A stretch of 22,503 nt of DNA from AC-32 sp963788215 (GTDB lineage Bacteria; Actinomycetota; Thermoleophilia; Gaiellales; Gaiellaceae): the NCBI GenBank assembly GCA_963788215.1, contig CAWBFX010000009.1, positions 1 through 22,503 of the forward strand, written 5' to 3'. The position numbers and the translations under genes were made by a program. Within the stretch, counting starts at the first letter, position 1. Each line of letters opens with the position of its first letter. The notes under the pieces were generated by a model, which had not been told where the DNA came from, ran no database searches, and saw only the letters and a list, made by a program, of their open reading frames with translations. This document shows, in pieces, positions 1-7,009 of this stretch.

Positions 1-2
1 CA

Positions 3-32
3 AATATAGCGAATGCCCAGGGGGTGGCGCAA
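3..32 (-). promoter_or_regulatory. Candidate sigma-70 promoter for the gene left of the window (probably rpoB)
   Basis: On the minus strand TTGCGC (32..27) and TATATT (8..3) are separated by 18 nt, a reasonable housekeeping -35/-10 pair. It lies beyond the rplL terminator and points out of the window, where rpoB normally follows rplL. A second -10-like TATAGT lies at 74..69 but has only a poor -35. The rpoB gene itself is not in the window, so the target is inferred. Confidence 0.4.
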
Positions 33-121
33 GGGCAAGCGACAGGGTCGTCGCCCGGTGGTGCACGCACTATAGACGCGCTCTCGGCGGTGCGCCACTC
101 CCGGTTCCGGCCGGGACGGCA

Positions 122-143
122 AGGGCCGCGCTCAGGCGGCCCC
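122..143 (-). terminator. Hairpin downstream of rplL, probable terminator or attenuator
   Basis: GGGCCGC (123-129) and GCGGCCC (136-142) form a 7 bp GC stem with a 6-nt loop, about 30 nt after the rplL stop. On the minus strand it is followed by TTGCC, a weak T-run, so it may attenuate rather than fully stop transcription from rplJL into the next gene. Confidence 0.5.
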
Positions 144-172
144 TGTCCATTCCGGTGAGGTCGAGCGTCGAG

Positions 173-565
173 CTACTTGAGCTCGACTGTGGCGCCGGCT
201 TCCTCGAGCTGCGCCTTGACCTGGTCTGCCTCGTCCTGGGCGACGCCCTCCTTAACCGGGTTGGGCGCGCCGTCGACGAGGTCCTTGGCCTCCTTGAGGC
301 CGAGGCCCGTGACTGCGCGGACGACCTTGATCACCTGGATCTTCTTGTCGCCGGCGCCCGTCAGGACGACGTCGAACGCGGTCTTCTCCTCGGCCGCGGC
401 TCCGTCGCCCCCGGCCGCCGGAGCCCCGGCAGCGGCGACCGCCATCGGCGCTGCCGCCGTGACGCCCCACTCCTCCTCGAGCTTGTTCTTCAGCTCGACG
501 AGATCGAGGACGGTCATCCCGCCCAGCTGCTCGACGAGCTTGTCGGTGTCAGTCTTCGTTGCCAC
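173..565 (-). CDS. rplL: 50S ribosomal protein L7/L12
   Basis: Forms the flexible stalk of the large subunit, binding L10 through its N-terminal part and recruiting translation GTPases with its C-terminal domain. The 130-residue product shows the family architecture: a helical dimerisation/L10-binding segment (about 1-38), an Ala/Gly-rich hinge (about 39-58) and the globular domain (about 62-130) with the conserved run KIQVIKVVRAVTGLGLKEAK. It is slightly longer than the 120-residue E. coli protein because of the hinge. The start is GTG at 565..563, preceded by GGAGGA. The start lies inside the last codons of rplJ (17 nt overlap), so translation of L10 and L7/L12 is probably coupled. Confidence 0.97.
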   Translation of the reverse strand: MATKTDTDKLVEQLGGMTVLDLVELKNKLEEEWGVTAAAPMAVAAAGAPAAGGDGAAAEEKTAFDVVLTGAGDKKIQVIKVVRAVTGLGLKEAKDLVDGAPNPVKEGVAQDEADQVKAQLEEAGATVELK

Positions 566-1283
566 TTGCTTCCTCCTCTTCTGATTCGACCGACGCCGGC
601 TCGGCTTCTTCTGCCGACGGCTCTTCGGGCTGCTCGTTGCTTGTTGTCTCTTCTGCCGGCGCTGCCTCTTCAGCAGGCGCCTCGGCCTGCGGTCTGCTCG
701 GCCTCGGCCTGCGGCTCCTCGGCTTCGGCATTAGCCGATCTGCCGGCGCGGCCTCGCCCTGCTCCTCGAGCTGGCGGATGCGCGCGTCGATCACGCCGAC
801 GAGGTCGCGCAGCGGCGCGGTGAACAGGCCGACGATCATCGTCAGCGGACCGGCGACGGCGCCGACGAGCTGGGCCTGCAGCACTTCTGCGGCCGGAAGG
901 GTCGCGAGCCGCTTGATGTCCTCGTCGCCGACGACCGCGCCGTCGAGGATGCCGCCGCGGATCACGAGCACGTCGTGCGCGCGGGCGGTCTCGTTCAGGA
1001 CCTTCGCCACGGCGACCGGGTCGCCGTCGGCCTCGAGGAACGCGATCGCGGTGGGACCCTCGATCAGCTCGAGCACGTCCTTCGTGCCGGCCTCCTCCGC
1101 GGCGAGCCGCGTCAGGGTGTTCTTCACGACCGTGAAGCGCGCGCCCGCCTCGAGCAGGCGGGTGCGCAGCTCGTCGATCTGGGTCATCGTCAAGCCGCGG
1201 TAGTCGGCGACCATCAGCGTCTCCGCGTCGCGCAGGCGCTCGGCCAGCTCGGCTACCACACGCTCTTTGTCTGATCTCAGCAC
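549..1283 (-). CDS. rplJ: 50S ribosomal protein L10, with an unusual acidic C-terminal tail
   Basis: L10 anchors the L7/L12 stalk on 23S rRNA and is the autoregulator of the rplJL operon. The N-terminal part (VVAELAERL, the VADYRGLT motif, VVKNTL, PTAIAF) is typical. The GTG at 1283 is chosen because GGAGG lies 7 nt upstream, whereas the longer frame to 1337 runs through the leader hairpin. The product is about 244 residues, much longer than the usual 165-180. After residue about 165 comes a tail rich in Glu, Ala and Pro, interrupted by a short Arg/Pro-rich stretch (MPKPRSRRPRPSRPQ, about 690-735 in DNA). In another frame that stretch reads AEAEEPQAEAEQ, so a pair of compensating indels is possible. 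Confidence 0.93.
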   Translation of the reverse strand: MLRSDKERVVAELAERLRDAETLMVADYRGLTMTQIDELRTRLLEAGARFTVVKNTLTRLAAEEAGTKDVLELIEGPTAIAFLEADGDPVAVAKVLNETARAHDVLVIRGGILDGAVVGDEDIKRLATLPAAEVLQAQLVGAVAGPLTMIVGLFTAPLRDLVGVIDARIRQLEEQGEAAPADRLMPKPRSRRPRPSRPQAEAPAEEAAPAEETTSNEQPEEPSAEEAEPASVESEEEEASGNED

Positions 1284-1304
1284 GTCATTTCCTCCAGAAA
1301 TGAC
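1284..1304 (-). promoter_or_regulatory. Hairpin carrying the rplJ Shine-Dalgarno sequence in its loop
   Basis: Read on the minus strand, GTCATTTC and GAAATGAC are perfectly complementary 8-nt arms closing a 5-nt loop TGGAG. The Shine-Dalgarno GGAGG spans the loop and the first base of the 3' arm, and the arm ends directly at the GTG start of rplJ (1283). The ribosome-binding site is therefore displayed on a hairpin abutting the start codon, a suitable place for translational control. Function is inferred. Confidence 0.6.
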
Positions 1305-1409
1305 TAGCCCGCCTGAGGCGGGCCGACGCGAACGCAAAAACGCTCGACGCGACGCACCTCGGCTGGTCCTCTGCCTCGCGGCTGCCAGCGGTCTTCGGCG
1401 GTCCTAGTC
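1305..1409 (-). promoter_or_regulatory. L10 (rplJL) ribosomal protein leader
   Basis: The 126-nt space between rplA and rplJ contains, on the minus strand, GCCGAAGACCGCTGGCAG (within 1385..1402) followed by GAGGCAGAGGACC, which resembles the conserved core of the L10 leader found before rplJ in many bacteria. L10 or the L10(L12) complex binds this RNA and represses its own operon. Downstream, GCCCGCC (1323..1317) and GGCGGGC (1313..1307) form a tight 7 bp stem with a 3-nt loop, just before the Shine-Dalgarno hairpin. The family match is by eye; a covariance search would settle it. Confidence 0.6.
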
Positions 1410-2153
1410 CTACGCGGTAACGGCTTCTTCTGCCGGTGCTCCTTCCAGCTCTTCCACGAGGCCGCGAGTCCGCGCCGGGTCGACGTGGATCCCGGGCCCC
1501 ATCGTGCTCGTGAGTGTAGCCGTCTTGATGTAGCGGCCCTTCGCGGCGGCCGGCTTCGCGCGGATGATCTCCTCCATCAGCACGCTGTAGTTCTCGAGCA
1601 GCTGCCGCTCGTCGAAGCTCTTCTTGCCGATCGTTACGTGGACGTTCGCGCCGCGGTCGGTGCGGTACTCGAGCTTGCCGGCCTTCGCGTCCGAGACGGC
1701 CTTCCCGACGTCCATGGTGACCGTGCCGGTCTTGGGGTTCGGCATCTTTCCGCGCGGGCCGAGGATCCGGCCGAGCTTGCCGACGACGCCCATCTGGTCG
1801 GGAGTCGCGATCGCGACGTCGAAGTCGTCGAAGCCCTCCTCGATCTGCTTCGCGAGATCGGCGGTGCCCACGACGTCGGCGCCGGCCTCCTGAGCCTCGC
1901 GCGCCTTGTCGCCCTCGGCGAAGACGGCGACCTTCGACTCCCGGCCGGTGCCGTGCGGCAGCATCAGCGTCCCGCGCAGCTGCTGCTCCGCGTGGCGGAC
2001 GTTGAGCCCGAGGTTCAGGTGCACCTCGACCGACTCGTCGAACTTCGCGGCGGGGAAGCTCTTCAGCATCCGAATCGCTTCGACCGGCGAATACATCTGC
2101 TCCCGGTCGATCTGGCCGCGGGCTTCGCGGTAGTTCTTGCCGTGCGCGCTCAT
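1410..2153 (-). CDS. rplA: 50S ribosomal protein L1
   Basis: L1 binds 23S rRNA, forms the mobile L1 stalk at the E site and often autoregulates its operon. The 247-residue product is close to the usual 230-240. Family landmarks are the N-terminal run KSFPAAKFDESVEVHLNLG, LPHGTGR, the GRILGPRGKMPNPKTGTV region of domain II, and the C-terminal STMGPGIHVDPA. The ATG at 2153 overlaps the rplK stop in an ATGA arrangement, so translation is probably coupled to L11. The last residues (APAEEAVTA) form a short acidic/Ala-rich end. Confidence 0.97.
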   Translation of the reverse strand: MSAHGKNYREARGQIDREQMYSPVEAIRMLKSFPAAKFDESVEVHLNLGLNVRHAEQQLRGTLMLPHGTGRESKVAVFAEGDKAREAQEAGADVVGTADLAKQIEEGFDDFDVAIATPDQMGVVGKLGRILGPRGKMPNPKTGTVTMDVGKAVSDAKAGKLEYRTDRGANVHVTIGKKSFDERQLLENYSVLMEEIIRAKPAAAKGRYIKTATLTSTMGPGIHVDPARTRGLVEELEGAPAEEAVTA

Positions 2154-2578
2154 ACCGGATCCGTCTCCACGCCCATCGAGCGCGCGGTGCCGGCGACGAC
2201 CTTCATCGCTTCCTCGACGTCGCGCGCGTTCAGGTCGGGCATCTTGGTCTCGGCGATCGAGCGCAGCTGGTCGCGGCTGAGGCGCCCGACCTTCTCGCGG
2301 TTCGGCTCGCCGGAGCCTTTCTCGAGCCGCAGCGCCTCCTTGATCAGGACGGCTGCCGGCGGCGTCTTGGTGATGAAGTCGAACGAGCGGTCCTCGTAGA
2401 CCGTGATCTCGACCGGAGTGATGCGGCCGTTCTCCTGCTGCGTCTGCGCGTTGAACGCCTTGCAGAACTCCATGATGTTGACGCCGTGCTGGCCGAGCGC
2501 AGGGCCGACCGGCGGGGCCGGGTTCGCCTGGCCGCCGGGGATCTGCAGCTTGATGAGGGTGAGAACCTTTTTCGCCAT
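2150..2578 (-). CDS. rplK: 50S ribosomal protein L11
   Basis: L11 binds the GTPase-associated centre of 23S rRNA and is needed for the RelA-dependent stringent response. The 142-residue length and sequence are canonical: KLQIPGGQANPAPPVGPALG near the N terminus (the proline-rich hinge region), FCKAFNAQT, then the RNA-binding C-terminal domain ending in the conserved GTARSMG. It starts at ATG 2578, 2 nt after the nusG stop, and its stop overlaps the start of rplA by 4 nt. Confidence 0.98.
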   Translation of the reverse strand: MAKKVLTLIKLQIPGGQANPAPPVGPALGQHGVNIMEFCKAFNAQTQQENGRITPVEITVYEDRSFDFITKTPPAAVLIKEALRLEKGSGEPNREKVGRLSRDQLRSIAETKMPDLNARDVEEAMKVVAGTARSMGVETDPV

Positions 2579-2580
2579 AA

Positions 2581-3111
2581 CTAGTCGATCTTCTTCACCT
2601 GGTCGAATCCGAGCTCCACCGGAACCTGGCGCTCGAAGATGTCCACGAGCACCTTCAGCTTCTGCTGGTCGGCGTTGACGTCGACGATCTCGCCATCGAA
2701 GTCGGAGAGCGGGCCCGAGGTTACCTTCACCGACTCGCCGAGCGTGAACTGCACCTGGGCGCGCGGGCGCTCGCCGACTGCGGTGCCGGTGCGCAGGATC
2801 CGGTCGACCTCGCCCTGCGAGAGCGGAACGGGCTTGGAGCCGGCGCCGACGAAGCCGGTCACACCGGGCGTGTTCTTCACGACCGTCCAGGCCTCGTCGT
2901 TCAGGTCCATGTTCACGAGCACGTACCCGGGCAGGATCCGCTTCTCGGTCTGCACCTTTTGGCCGTCACGGGTCTCGACGATCTGCTCGGTCGGAACGAC
3001 GACGCGGCGGAAGCGCGGCTGCTGCGCCATCGAGTCGATCCGGTGCTCGAGGTTGGCCTTGACCTTGTTCTCGTGACCCGAGTAGGTGTTGATCGCGTAC
3101 CAGCGGAACAT
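2581..3111 (-). CDS. nusG: Transcription termination/antitermination factor NusG
   Basis: NusG binds RNA polymerase across its cleft and links it to Rho or to ribosomal protein S10. The product has 176 residues. It carries the NGN domain (about 1-110, with WYAINTYSGHENKVKANLE and LPGYVLVNMDL) and a C-terminal KOW domain (about 122-175, GESVKVTSGPLSDFDGEI). It lacks the long N-terminal extension found in some actinobacterial NusG proteins. The secE stop is 5 nt upstream and rplK begins 2 nt downstream, so it sits inside the operon without its own promoter. Confidence 0.97.
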   Translation of the reverse strand: MFRWYAINTYSGHENKVKANLEHRIDSMAQQPRFRRVVVPTEQIVETRDGQKVQTEKRILPGYVLVNMDLNDEAWTVVKNTPGVTGFVGAGSKPVPLSQGEVDRILRTGTAVGERPRAQVQFTLGESVKVTSGPLSDFDGEIVDVNADQQKLKVLVDIFERQVPVELGFDQVKKID

Positions 3112-3116
3112 CGGCC

Positions 3117-3455
3117 CTACTTAAGCAGCACGTGCTGGACGAGGCGCTTGAAGACCTCGTCCGCAGTGAACAGGTAGACGCCGGTGATCAGACAGGCGAT
3201 GAGGACGACGACGGTGCCCTGGATGAGCTGGTGCTGGCCCGGCCACTCGACCTTCTGCAGCTCTGCCCAGGACTCGGCCACGAAGTTGCGGGTCCCCGCG
3301 AAGAGCCCGCGGCGCTTCGGCTGTTCCTGGGCGCGCGCCGGCTCGACAGCCGGGCGCAGCTGGGGGCGAGTGCGGGACGTGCGCTCGACGGCGGCCTTGC
3401 TTTCGGCCTGGGCCGCACGAAGGGCCCTGCGCTCGGAGCGGGTCTGACGAGCCAC
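3117..3455 (-). CDS. secE: Preprotein translocase subunit SecE
   Basis: SecE clamps and stabilises the SecY protein-conducting channel. The 112-residue product has the actinobacterial form: a long basic, Arg/Ala-rich cytoplasmic N terminus (1-50), the conserved amphipathic hinge ELQKVEWP (about 65-72) and a single transmembrane helix (about 80-97, GTVVVLIACLITGVYLF). The GTG at 3455, 2 nt after the rpmG stop, is chosen over the longer in-frame start at 3494, because that start lies inside rpmG while GGGAG precedes the GTG. It is cotranscribed with rpmG and nusG. Confidence 0.93.
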   Translation of the reverse strand: MARQTRSERRALRAAQAESKAAVERTSRTRPQLRPAVEPARAQEQPKRRGLFAGTRNFVAESWAELQKVEWPGQHQLIQGTVVVLIACLITGVYLFTADEVFKRLVQHVLLK

Positions 3456-3457
3456 GG

Positions 3458-3619
3458 TTAGCGGGTCTCCCTGTGCAGGGTATGGCGGGCGCACCAGCGG
3501 CAGTACTTGCTGAACTCGATCCGGTCCGGCGAGTTCCGCTTCGACTTCTGCGTCTGGTAATTACGTCGCTTGCACTCGGTGCAGGCGAGCGTGATGCCTA
3601 CTCTGACTCCGGTTGCCAT
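3458..3619 (-). CDS. rpmG: 50S ribosomal protein L33 (zinc-binding type)
   Basis: The protein has 53 residues, starts at ATG 3619 and ends with TAA at 3460..3458. It reads MATGVRVGITLACTECKRR, then a central NYQTQKSKRN, and ends in CRWCARHTLHRETR. Two CxxC pairs (Cys13/16 and Cys40/43) make the zinc ribbon of the C+ form of L33, the version used under zinc-replete conditions in organisms with paralogues. The context between tRNA-Met and secE is classical for actinobacteria. The spacing to secE is only 2 nt. The GGA just before the ATG is too close to be a good ribosome-binding site. Confidence 0.95.
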   Translation of the reverse strand: MATGVRVGITLACTECKRRNYQTQKSKRNSPDRIEFSKYCRWCARHTLHRETR

Positions 3620-3653
3620 GTCCTGTTCTTTCTACGTCTCGACGGCGAGGAGG

Positions 3654-3727
3654 TAGCGGCGGGTGGACTCGAACCACCGACACGCGGATTATGATTCCGC
3701 TGCTCTAACCAACTGAGCTACGCCGCC
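3654..3727 (-). tRNA. tRNA-Met (anticodon CAT)
   Basis: A full cloverleaf is visible on the minus strand. The acceptor stem is GGCGGCG (3727-3721) with CGCCGCT (3661-3655), followed by discriminator A (3654). The D arm is GCTC/GAGC, the anticodon stem GCGGA/TCCGC around loop ATCATAA, and the T arm contains GGTTCGAGTCC. The anticodon CAT lies at 3693..3691. The 3' CCA is not fully encoded (ACC, then TCC). Position directly before rpmG-secE-nusG matches the elongator tRNA-Met of other actinobacteria. A CAT tRNA could also be the lysidine-modified tRNA-Ile2, but the context favours Met. Confidence 0.93.
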
Positions 3728-3780
3728 CCGCGGGCTGAGTGTAGCAACGGTTTTGGGCAGATCCCGCCCCCGGCCATCGC

Positions 3781-3786
3781 TAGGCT
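3781..3786 (+). promoter_or_regulatory. Possible -10 element giving a leaderless ABC-transporter mRNA
   Basis: TAGGCT at 3781-3786 ends 7 nt before the ATG at 3794. That spacing puts the transcript start on or next to the start codon, and no Shine-Dalgarno is visible. There is no clear -35 hexamer, so this is tentative. Confidence 0.3.
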
Positions 3787-3793
3787 CGGGATC

Positions 3794-4759
3794 ATGGCGG
3801 CGATCGAGGTCGAAGGGCTGCGCAGGACCTACCGGACGACCACCGGCTCGTTCCGGCGGCGGTCCAAGAGCATCGAGGCGGTCCGGGGGATCGACTTCTC
3901 GGTCGGCGAGGGCGAGCTGTTCGGGCTGCTCGGGCCGAACGGCGCGGGCAAGACCACGACGATCAAGATGCTGATCACGCTGCTGATCCCGACCGCGGGC
4001 AAGGCGCGCGTGCTCGGGCTGGACGTCGTCGAGGACGCCAAGGAGGTGCGCAGGCGGATCGGCTACGTCTTCGGCGGCGAGCGCGGCGTCTACGAGCGGC
4101 TCTCCGGCTACGACAACCTGCGTTACTTCGCCGAGCTGTACGGCGTGCCGCCGCGAGAGCAGAAGGCGCGGATCGGCGAGCTGCTCGAGCTCGTGGGTCT
4201 TTCCGGCCGCGAGCACGAGCGCGCGGAAGGCTACTCCCGCGGCATGAAGCAGCGCCTGCACGTCGCGCGCGGGCTCCTGCACGATCCCGAGGTCATCTTC
4301 CTCGACGAGCCGACGATCGGCCTCGACCCGGTTGGCGCGCGCGAGGTGCGGGCGACCATCGGTTCGCTCACGGAGGCGGGCAAGACCGTGCTGCTCACGA
4401 CCCACTACATGTTCGAGGCGGACGCGCTCTGCGACCGGATCGCGGTCATCTCCCACGGGAAGATCGTCGCGCACGGCACGCCGACCGACCTCAAGCGCGG
4501 CGTCGCCGAAGGAGCGGTCGTCGAAGTCGAGGTCTTCGGCCCGGCAGAGGAAGCCGTCGCCCGCGTGCGCGCGCTCGACGGGGTGAGCTCGGTTGCGGTC
4601 GAGGAGCGCGAGCAGGCCCAGGTGCTGGTCGTCCAGACGGCGCCCGGCGTCGAGCTGACCCACGCGATCCTCGGCTGTCTGAACGGCGCGGACGTCGGCC
4701 GCATCTCCCAGCGTGAGCCCACGCTCGAGGACGCGTACGTGGCGCTGGTGAGCGAATGA
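3794..4759 (+). CDS. ABC-2 type exporter, ATP-binding subunit (DrrA-like)
   Basis: Nucleotide-binding subunit that should power the two permeases encoded just downstream. In the 321-residue product the Walker A GPNGAGKTT is at 47-55, the ABC signature YSRGMKQ at 147-153, Walker B VIFLDEP at 167-173 and the switch His in LTTHYM at about 204. A C-terminal extension (about 235-321) ending in EPTLEDAYVALV is typical of DrrA-like exporter ATPases. The region normally bearing the Q-loop glutamine reads YVFGGERGVYERL, with Gly in its place; similar sequences occur in this subfamily. It is the first gene of a five-gene chain and overlaps the next gene by 4 nt (ATGA). The substrate cannot be predicted. 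Confidence 0.9.
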   Translation: MAAIEVEGLRRTYRTTTGSFRRRSKSIEAVRGIDFSVGEGELFGLLGPNGAGKTTTIKMLITLLIPTAGKARVLGLDVVEDAKEVRRRIGYVFGGERGVYERLSGYDNLRYFAELYGVPPREQKARIGELLELVGLSGREHERAEGYSRGMKQRLHVARGLLHDPEVIFLDEPTIGLDPVGAREVRATIGSLTEAGKTVLLTTHYMFEADALCDRIAVISHGKIVAHGTPTDLKRGVAEGAVVEVEVFGPAEEAVARVRALDGVSSVAVEEREQAQVLVVQTAPGVELTHAILGCLNGADVGRISQREPTLEDAYVALVSE

Positions 4760-5526
4760 GCGCCTTGCGGCTACTTCGCATCTCCTGGGTGCTGCAGCTG
4801 AAGATGATCATGCGCTCGCCGTTCGACGGCTTCGGCAACGTGATCTATCCGCTCTTCTTTGCGACCGTCGCCTTCTTCGTCTTCCGCGCGGGCGGCGGGC
4901 CGCGGACCCTGCTCTACGCCTCGCTCGGCGCGGCCGTCATGGGAATGTGGTCGAGCGTCAGCACCTCGTCCGGCACCGCCATGCAGCGCGAGCGCTGGTG
5001 GGGGACGCTGGAGCTCGTCGTCTCCGCGCCGCGGCACTTCTCCCTGGTGCTCCTGCCCGCGACGCTCGGGCTCGCGACCGTCGGCATCTACAACCTGATC
5101 GCGACACTGCTCTGGGGCCGGCTGCTGTTCGGCATCAACCTCTCGATAGCGCACCCTCTGCTGTTCGCGTTGTCGGTGATCGCCGCGGTGCTCGCCTTCG
5201 GCGGCCTCGGCTTCCTGTTCGCGGTCTCGTTCGTCCGCTACCGCTACGCGTGGGTGCTCGGGAACTTCTTCGAGTACCCCGTCTGGCTGATCTGCGGCTT
5301 CCTCGTCCCGCTGACGCTCCTGCCCAGGTGGGTCCCGCCGATCTCGTGGGTGTTCGCCCCGACCTGGGGGATGAACGCGATCCGGGAATCCGCGCTCGGC
5401 GGGACGCCGCTGCCGGACCTCCTCCTCTGCCTCGGGCTCGGCTCGGCGTACGTCGCGGTCGGGATCCTCGTCACCGATCGCGTCCTGCGTGCCGCGCGCG
5501 TCAGCGGCTCGCTGTCGCTGACATGA
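4756..5526 (+). CDS. ABC-2 type transporter permease (first)
   Basis: A 256-residue hydrophobic protein with about six membrane helices. It begins LRLLRISWVLQLKMIMRSPFDG, an amphipathic N terminus followed by the first helix (NVIYPLFFATVAFFVF), typical of ABC-2 permeases. The internal QRERWWGTLELVVSAPRH matches the conserved loop (ERExGTLExLxxxP) that couples these permeases to the ATPase. It overlaps both neighbours by 4 nt, which implies balanced, coupled synthesis. With the next gene it probably forms a heterodimeric channel with two copies of the ATPase. Confidence 0.87.
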   Translation: MSALRLLRISWVLQLKMIMRSPFDGFGNVIYPLFFATVAFFVFRAGGGPRTLLYASLGAAVMGMWSSVSTSSGTAMQRERWWGTLELVVSAPRHFSLVLLPATLGLATVGIYNLIATLLWGRLLFGINLSIAHPLLFALSVIAAVLAFGGLGFLFAVSFVRYRYAWVLGNFFEYPVWLICGFLVPLTLLPRWVPPISWVFAPTWGMNAIRESALGGTPLPDLLLCLGLGSAYVAVGILVTDRVLRAARVSGSLSLT

Positions 5527-6311
5527 CCGCAGCAGCGCGCCTCTTCTTCGTCGGCGGGGTCACGAGCTTCCGCGCGCTCTGGAACTGGCTGTCGCCCTGG
5601 ATCTACATCCCCACGATGCTGATCTCGCCGATCTTCCAGATCCTGCTCTTCACCTACATCGGCCGCTCGGCGCAGCTGGAGACGGACGAGTTCTACTTGA
5701 TCGGGAACGCGCTCCAGTACGCCTCGATCCCGTGCCTGTTCGCGATGTCGCAGATGATCAGCGGCGAGCGCTACCAGAACACCCTCAGCGCGATCCTCGT
5801 CAGCCCCGCGCCGCGCATCCCGCTGTTCTTCGGCCGCTCGCTCCCGGTGATCCTGAACGGCGCGTTCGTCTCGGCCTTCTCGCTCGCCGCGGGCAGCCTG
5901 ATCCTCGGCGTCCATCTGCCCGCGAGCTCATACGCGCCACTCGCGCTCGTGATCCTCGTCGCGGCGTTCTCGTGCACGGGGCTCGGGCTCGTCAACGGTG
6001 CGGTCAGCCTGCGCATCCGCGAGAACGCGGTGCTGAACAACGTGATCTTCGGCTTCCTGCTGATCTTCACCGGCGCGAACGTCCCGCTCGACGCGTTGCC
6101 GGACTGGATGAGCACGGCCGCCCAGGCGATGCCGTTCACGCACGCGATCGAGGCGGCGCGGCAGCTCGCTGCGGGAAGCAGCCTCGGCGACGTGAGCGAC
6201 CTCCTCGCCGCGGAGCTCCTGATCGGGGCCGTCTACGCCGTGCTCGGCTACTCGGTGCTGCGCTGGTTCGAGACGCAGGCCCGGCGGCATGCGACCCTGG
6301 AGCGCTCGTGA
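5523..6311 (+). CDS. ABC-2 type transporter permease (second)
   Basis: A 262-residue membrane protein starting at ATG 5523, whose first bases overlap the stop of the preceding permease. It has about six helices and the conserved coupling loop GERYQNTLSAILVSPAPR (about 80-97), matching the role of QRERWWGTLELVVSAP in its partner. The C-terminal half contains NVPLDALPDWM and MPFTHAIEAARQLA, common in ABC-2 exporters near the last periplasmic segment. It ends in a GTGA overlap with the creatininase-family gene. Confidence 0.87.
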   Translation: MTAAARLFFVGGVTSFRALWNWLSPWIYIPTMLISPIFQILLFTYIGRSAQLETDEFYLIGNALQYASIPCLFAMSQMISGERYQNTLSAILVSPAPRIPLFFGRSLPVILNGAFVSAFSLAAGSLILGVHLPASSYAPLALVILVAAFSCTGLGLVNGAVSLRIRENAVLNNVIFGFLLIFTGANVPLDALPDWMSTAAQAMPFTHAIEAARQLAAGSSLGDVSDLLAAELLIGAVYAVLGYSVLRWFETQARRHATLERS

Positions 6312-7009
6312 GAGCGCGCGACCTCAACTGGATGCAGGTCGAGGAATACCTCGCGCGGGACGACCGCGTGGTGCTGCCGGTCGGCTCGACGGAGCAGCAC
6401 GGCTACCTCTCGCTCGAGACGGACAACATCCTCGCCGCACGTGTGTCGGCCGAGGCCGCGGAGCCTCTGGGCGTCCTCGTCCTGCCTGTCCTCGCGTACG
6501 GCCTGACACCCTCGTTCGCCTCGTACCCGGGAAGCCCGACGCTTCGGCTCGAGACCTTCCTCGCGGTGATCCGGGACCTGCTCGACTCGCTGCACGGCCA
6601 GGGCTTTCGGCGCTTTCTGCTGGTGAACGGCCACGGCGGGAACGTCGCGGCCGCCTCGCTCGTGCGCGAGTGGGCCGCGGAGCACCCGGACGCGCAGGCG
6701 ATCTTCCACAACTGGTGGGCGAGCGAGCGCGTGCAGGCCGAGGCGATGTCCATTGACCCGGAGCCGAGCCACGCCAACTGGTACGAGAACTTCCCCTGGA
6801 CGCGGCTCGAGGGCGTCGACCTGCCGACCGAGCGGAAGCCGCCGCTCGACCAGGAGGCCTATCGCGTGGCGAATCCTGACGGCGTGCGCGACCTGCTCGG
6901 AGACGGCGTCTTCGCCGGCGCCTACCAGCTGCCCGACGATCAGGTGGCGGCGGTCTGGCGCGCGGGAGTCGAGGAAGTGCGCGAGCTGCTCGAGAGCGCC
7001 TGGCGTTGA
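6308..7009 (+). CDS. Creatininase-family amidohydrolase
   Basis: A member of the creatininase/MftE/FAPy-deformylase superfamily of metal-dependent amidohydrolases. From the GTG at 6308 the product has 233 residues. The metal site is visible: GSTEQHG at about 26-32 (Glu29, His31), an Asp in LETDN at about 39, NGHGGN at about 107-112 (His109), and a later SHANWYENFPWTR segment (His155, Glu160) in the place of HAGExET. Family members cut cyclic or linear amides (creatinine, formamidopyrimidines, or the mycofactocin precursor peptide); the substrate here cannot be told. It overlaps the permease (GTGA) and the next gene (TTGA), so it is expressed with the exporter. Confidence 0.85.
   Translation: MRARDLNWMQVEEYLARDDRVVLPVGSTEQHGYLSLETDNILAARVSAEAAEPLGVLVLPVLAYGLTPSFASYPGSPTLRLETFLAVIRDLLDSLHGQGFRRFLLVNGHGGNVAAASLVREWAAEHPDAQAIFHNWWASERVQAEAMSIDPEPSHANWYENFPWTRLEGVDLPTERKPPLDQEAYRVANPDGVRDLLGDGVFAGAYQLPDDQVAAVWRAGVEEVRELLESAWR

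Noticed and set aside
155..823. Long plus-strand frames over rplL and rplJ
   Set aside because: They are antisense to ribosomal protein genes and low in complexity, as expected from high GC content.
3654..3727. tRNA-Ile2 (CAT, lysidine-modified) instead of tRNA-Met
   Set aside because: The location before rpmG-secE-nusG is that of elongator tRNA-Met in actinobacteria; it cannot be excluded from the anticodon alone.
5732..6307. In-frame extension of the creatininase-family gene upstream of 6308
   Set aside because: It lies entirely within the second permease; the GTG at 6308 gives the family-typical N terminus and a 4-nt overlap.
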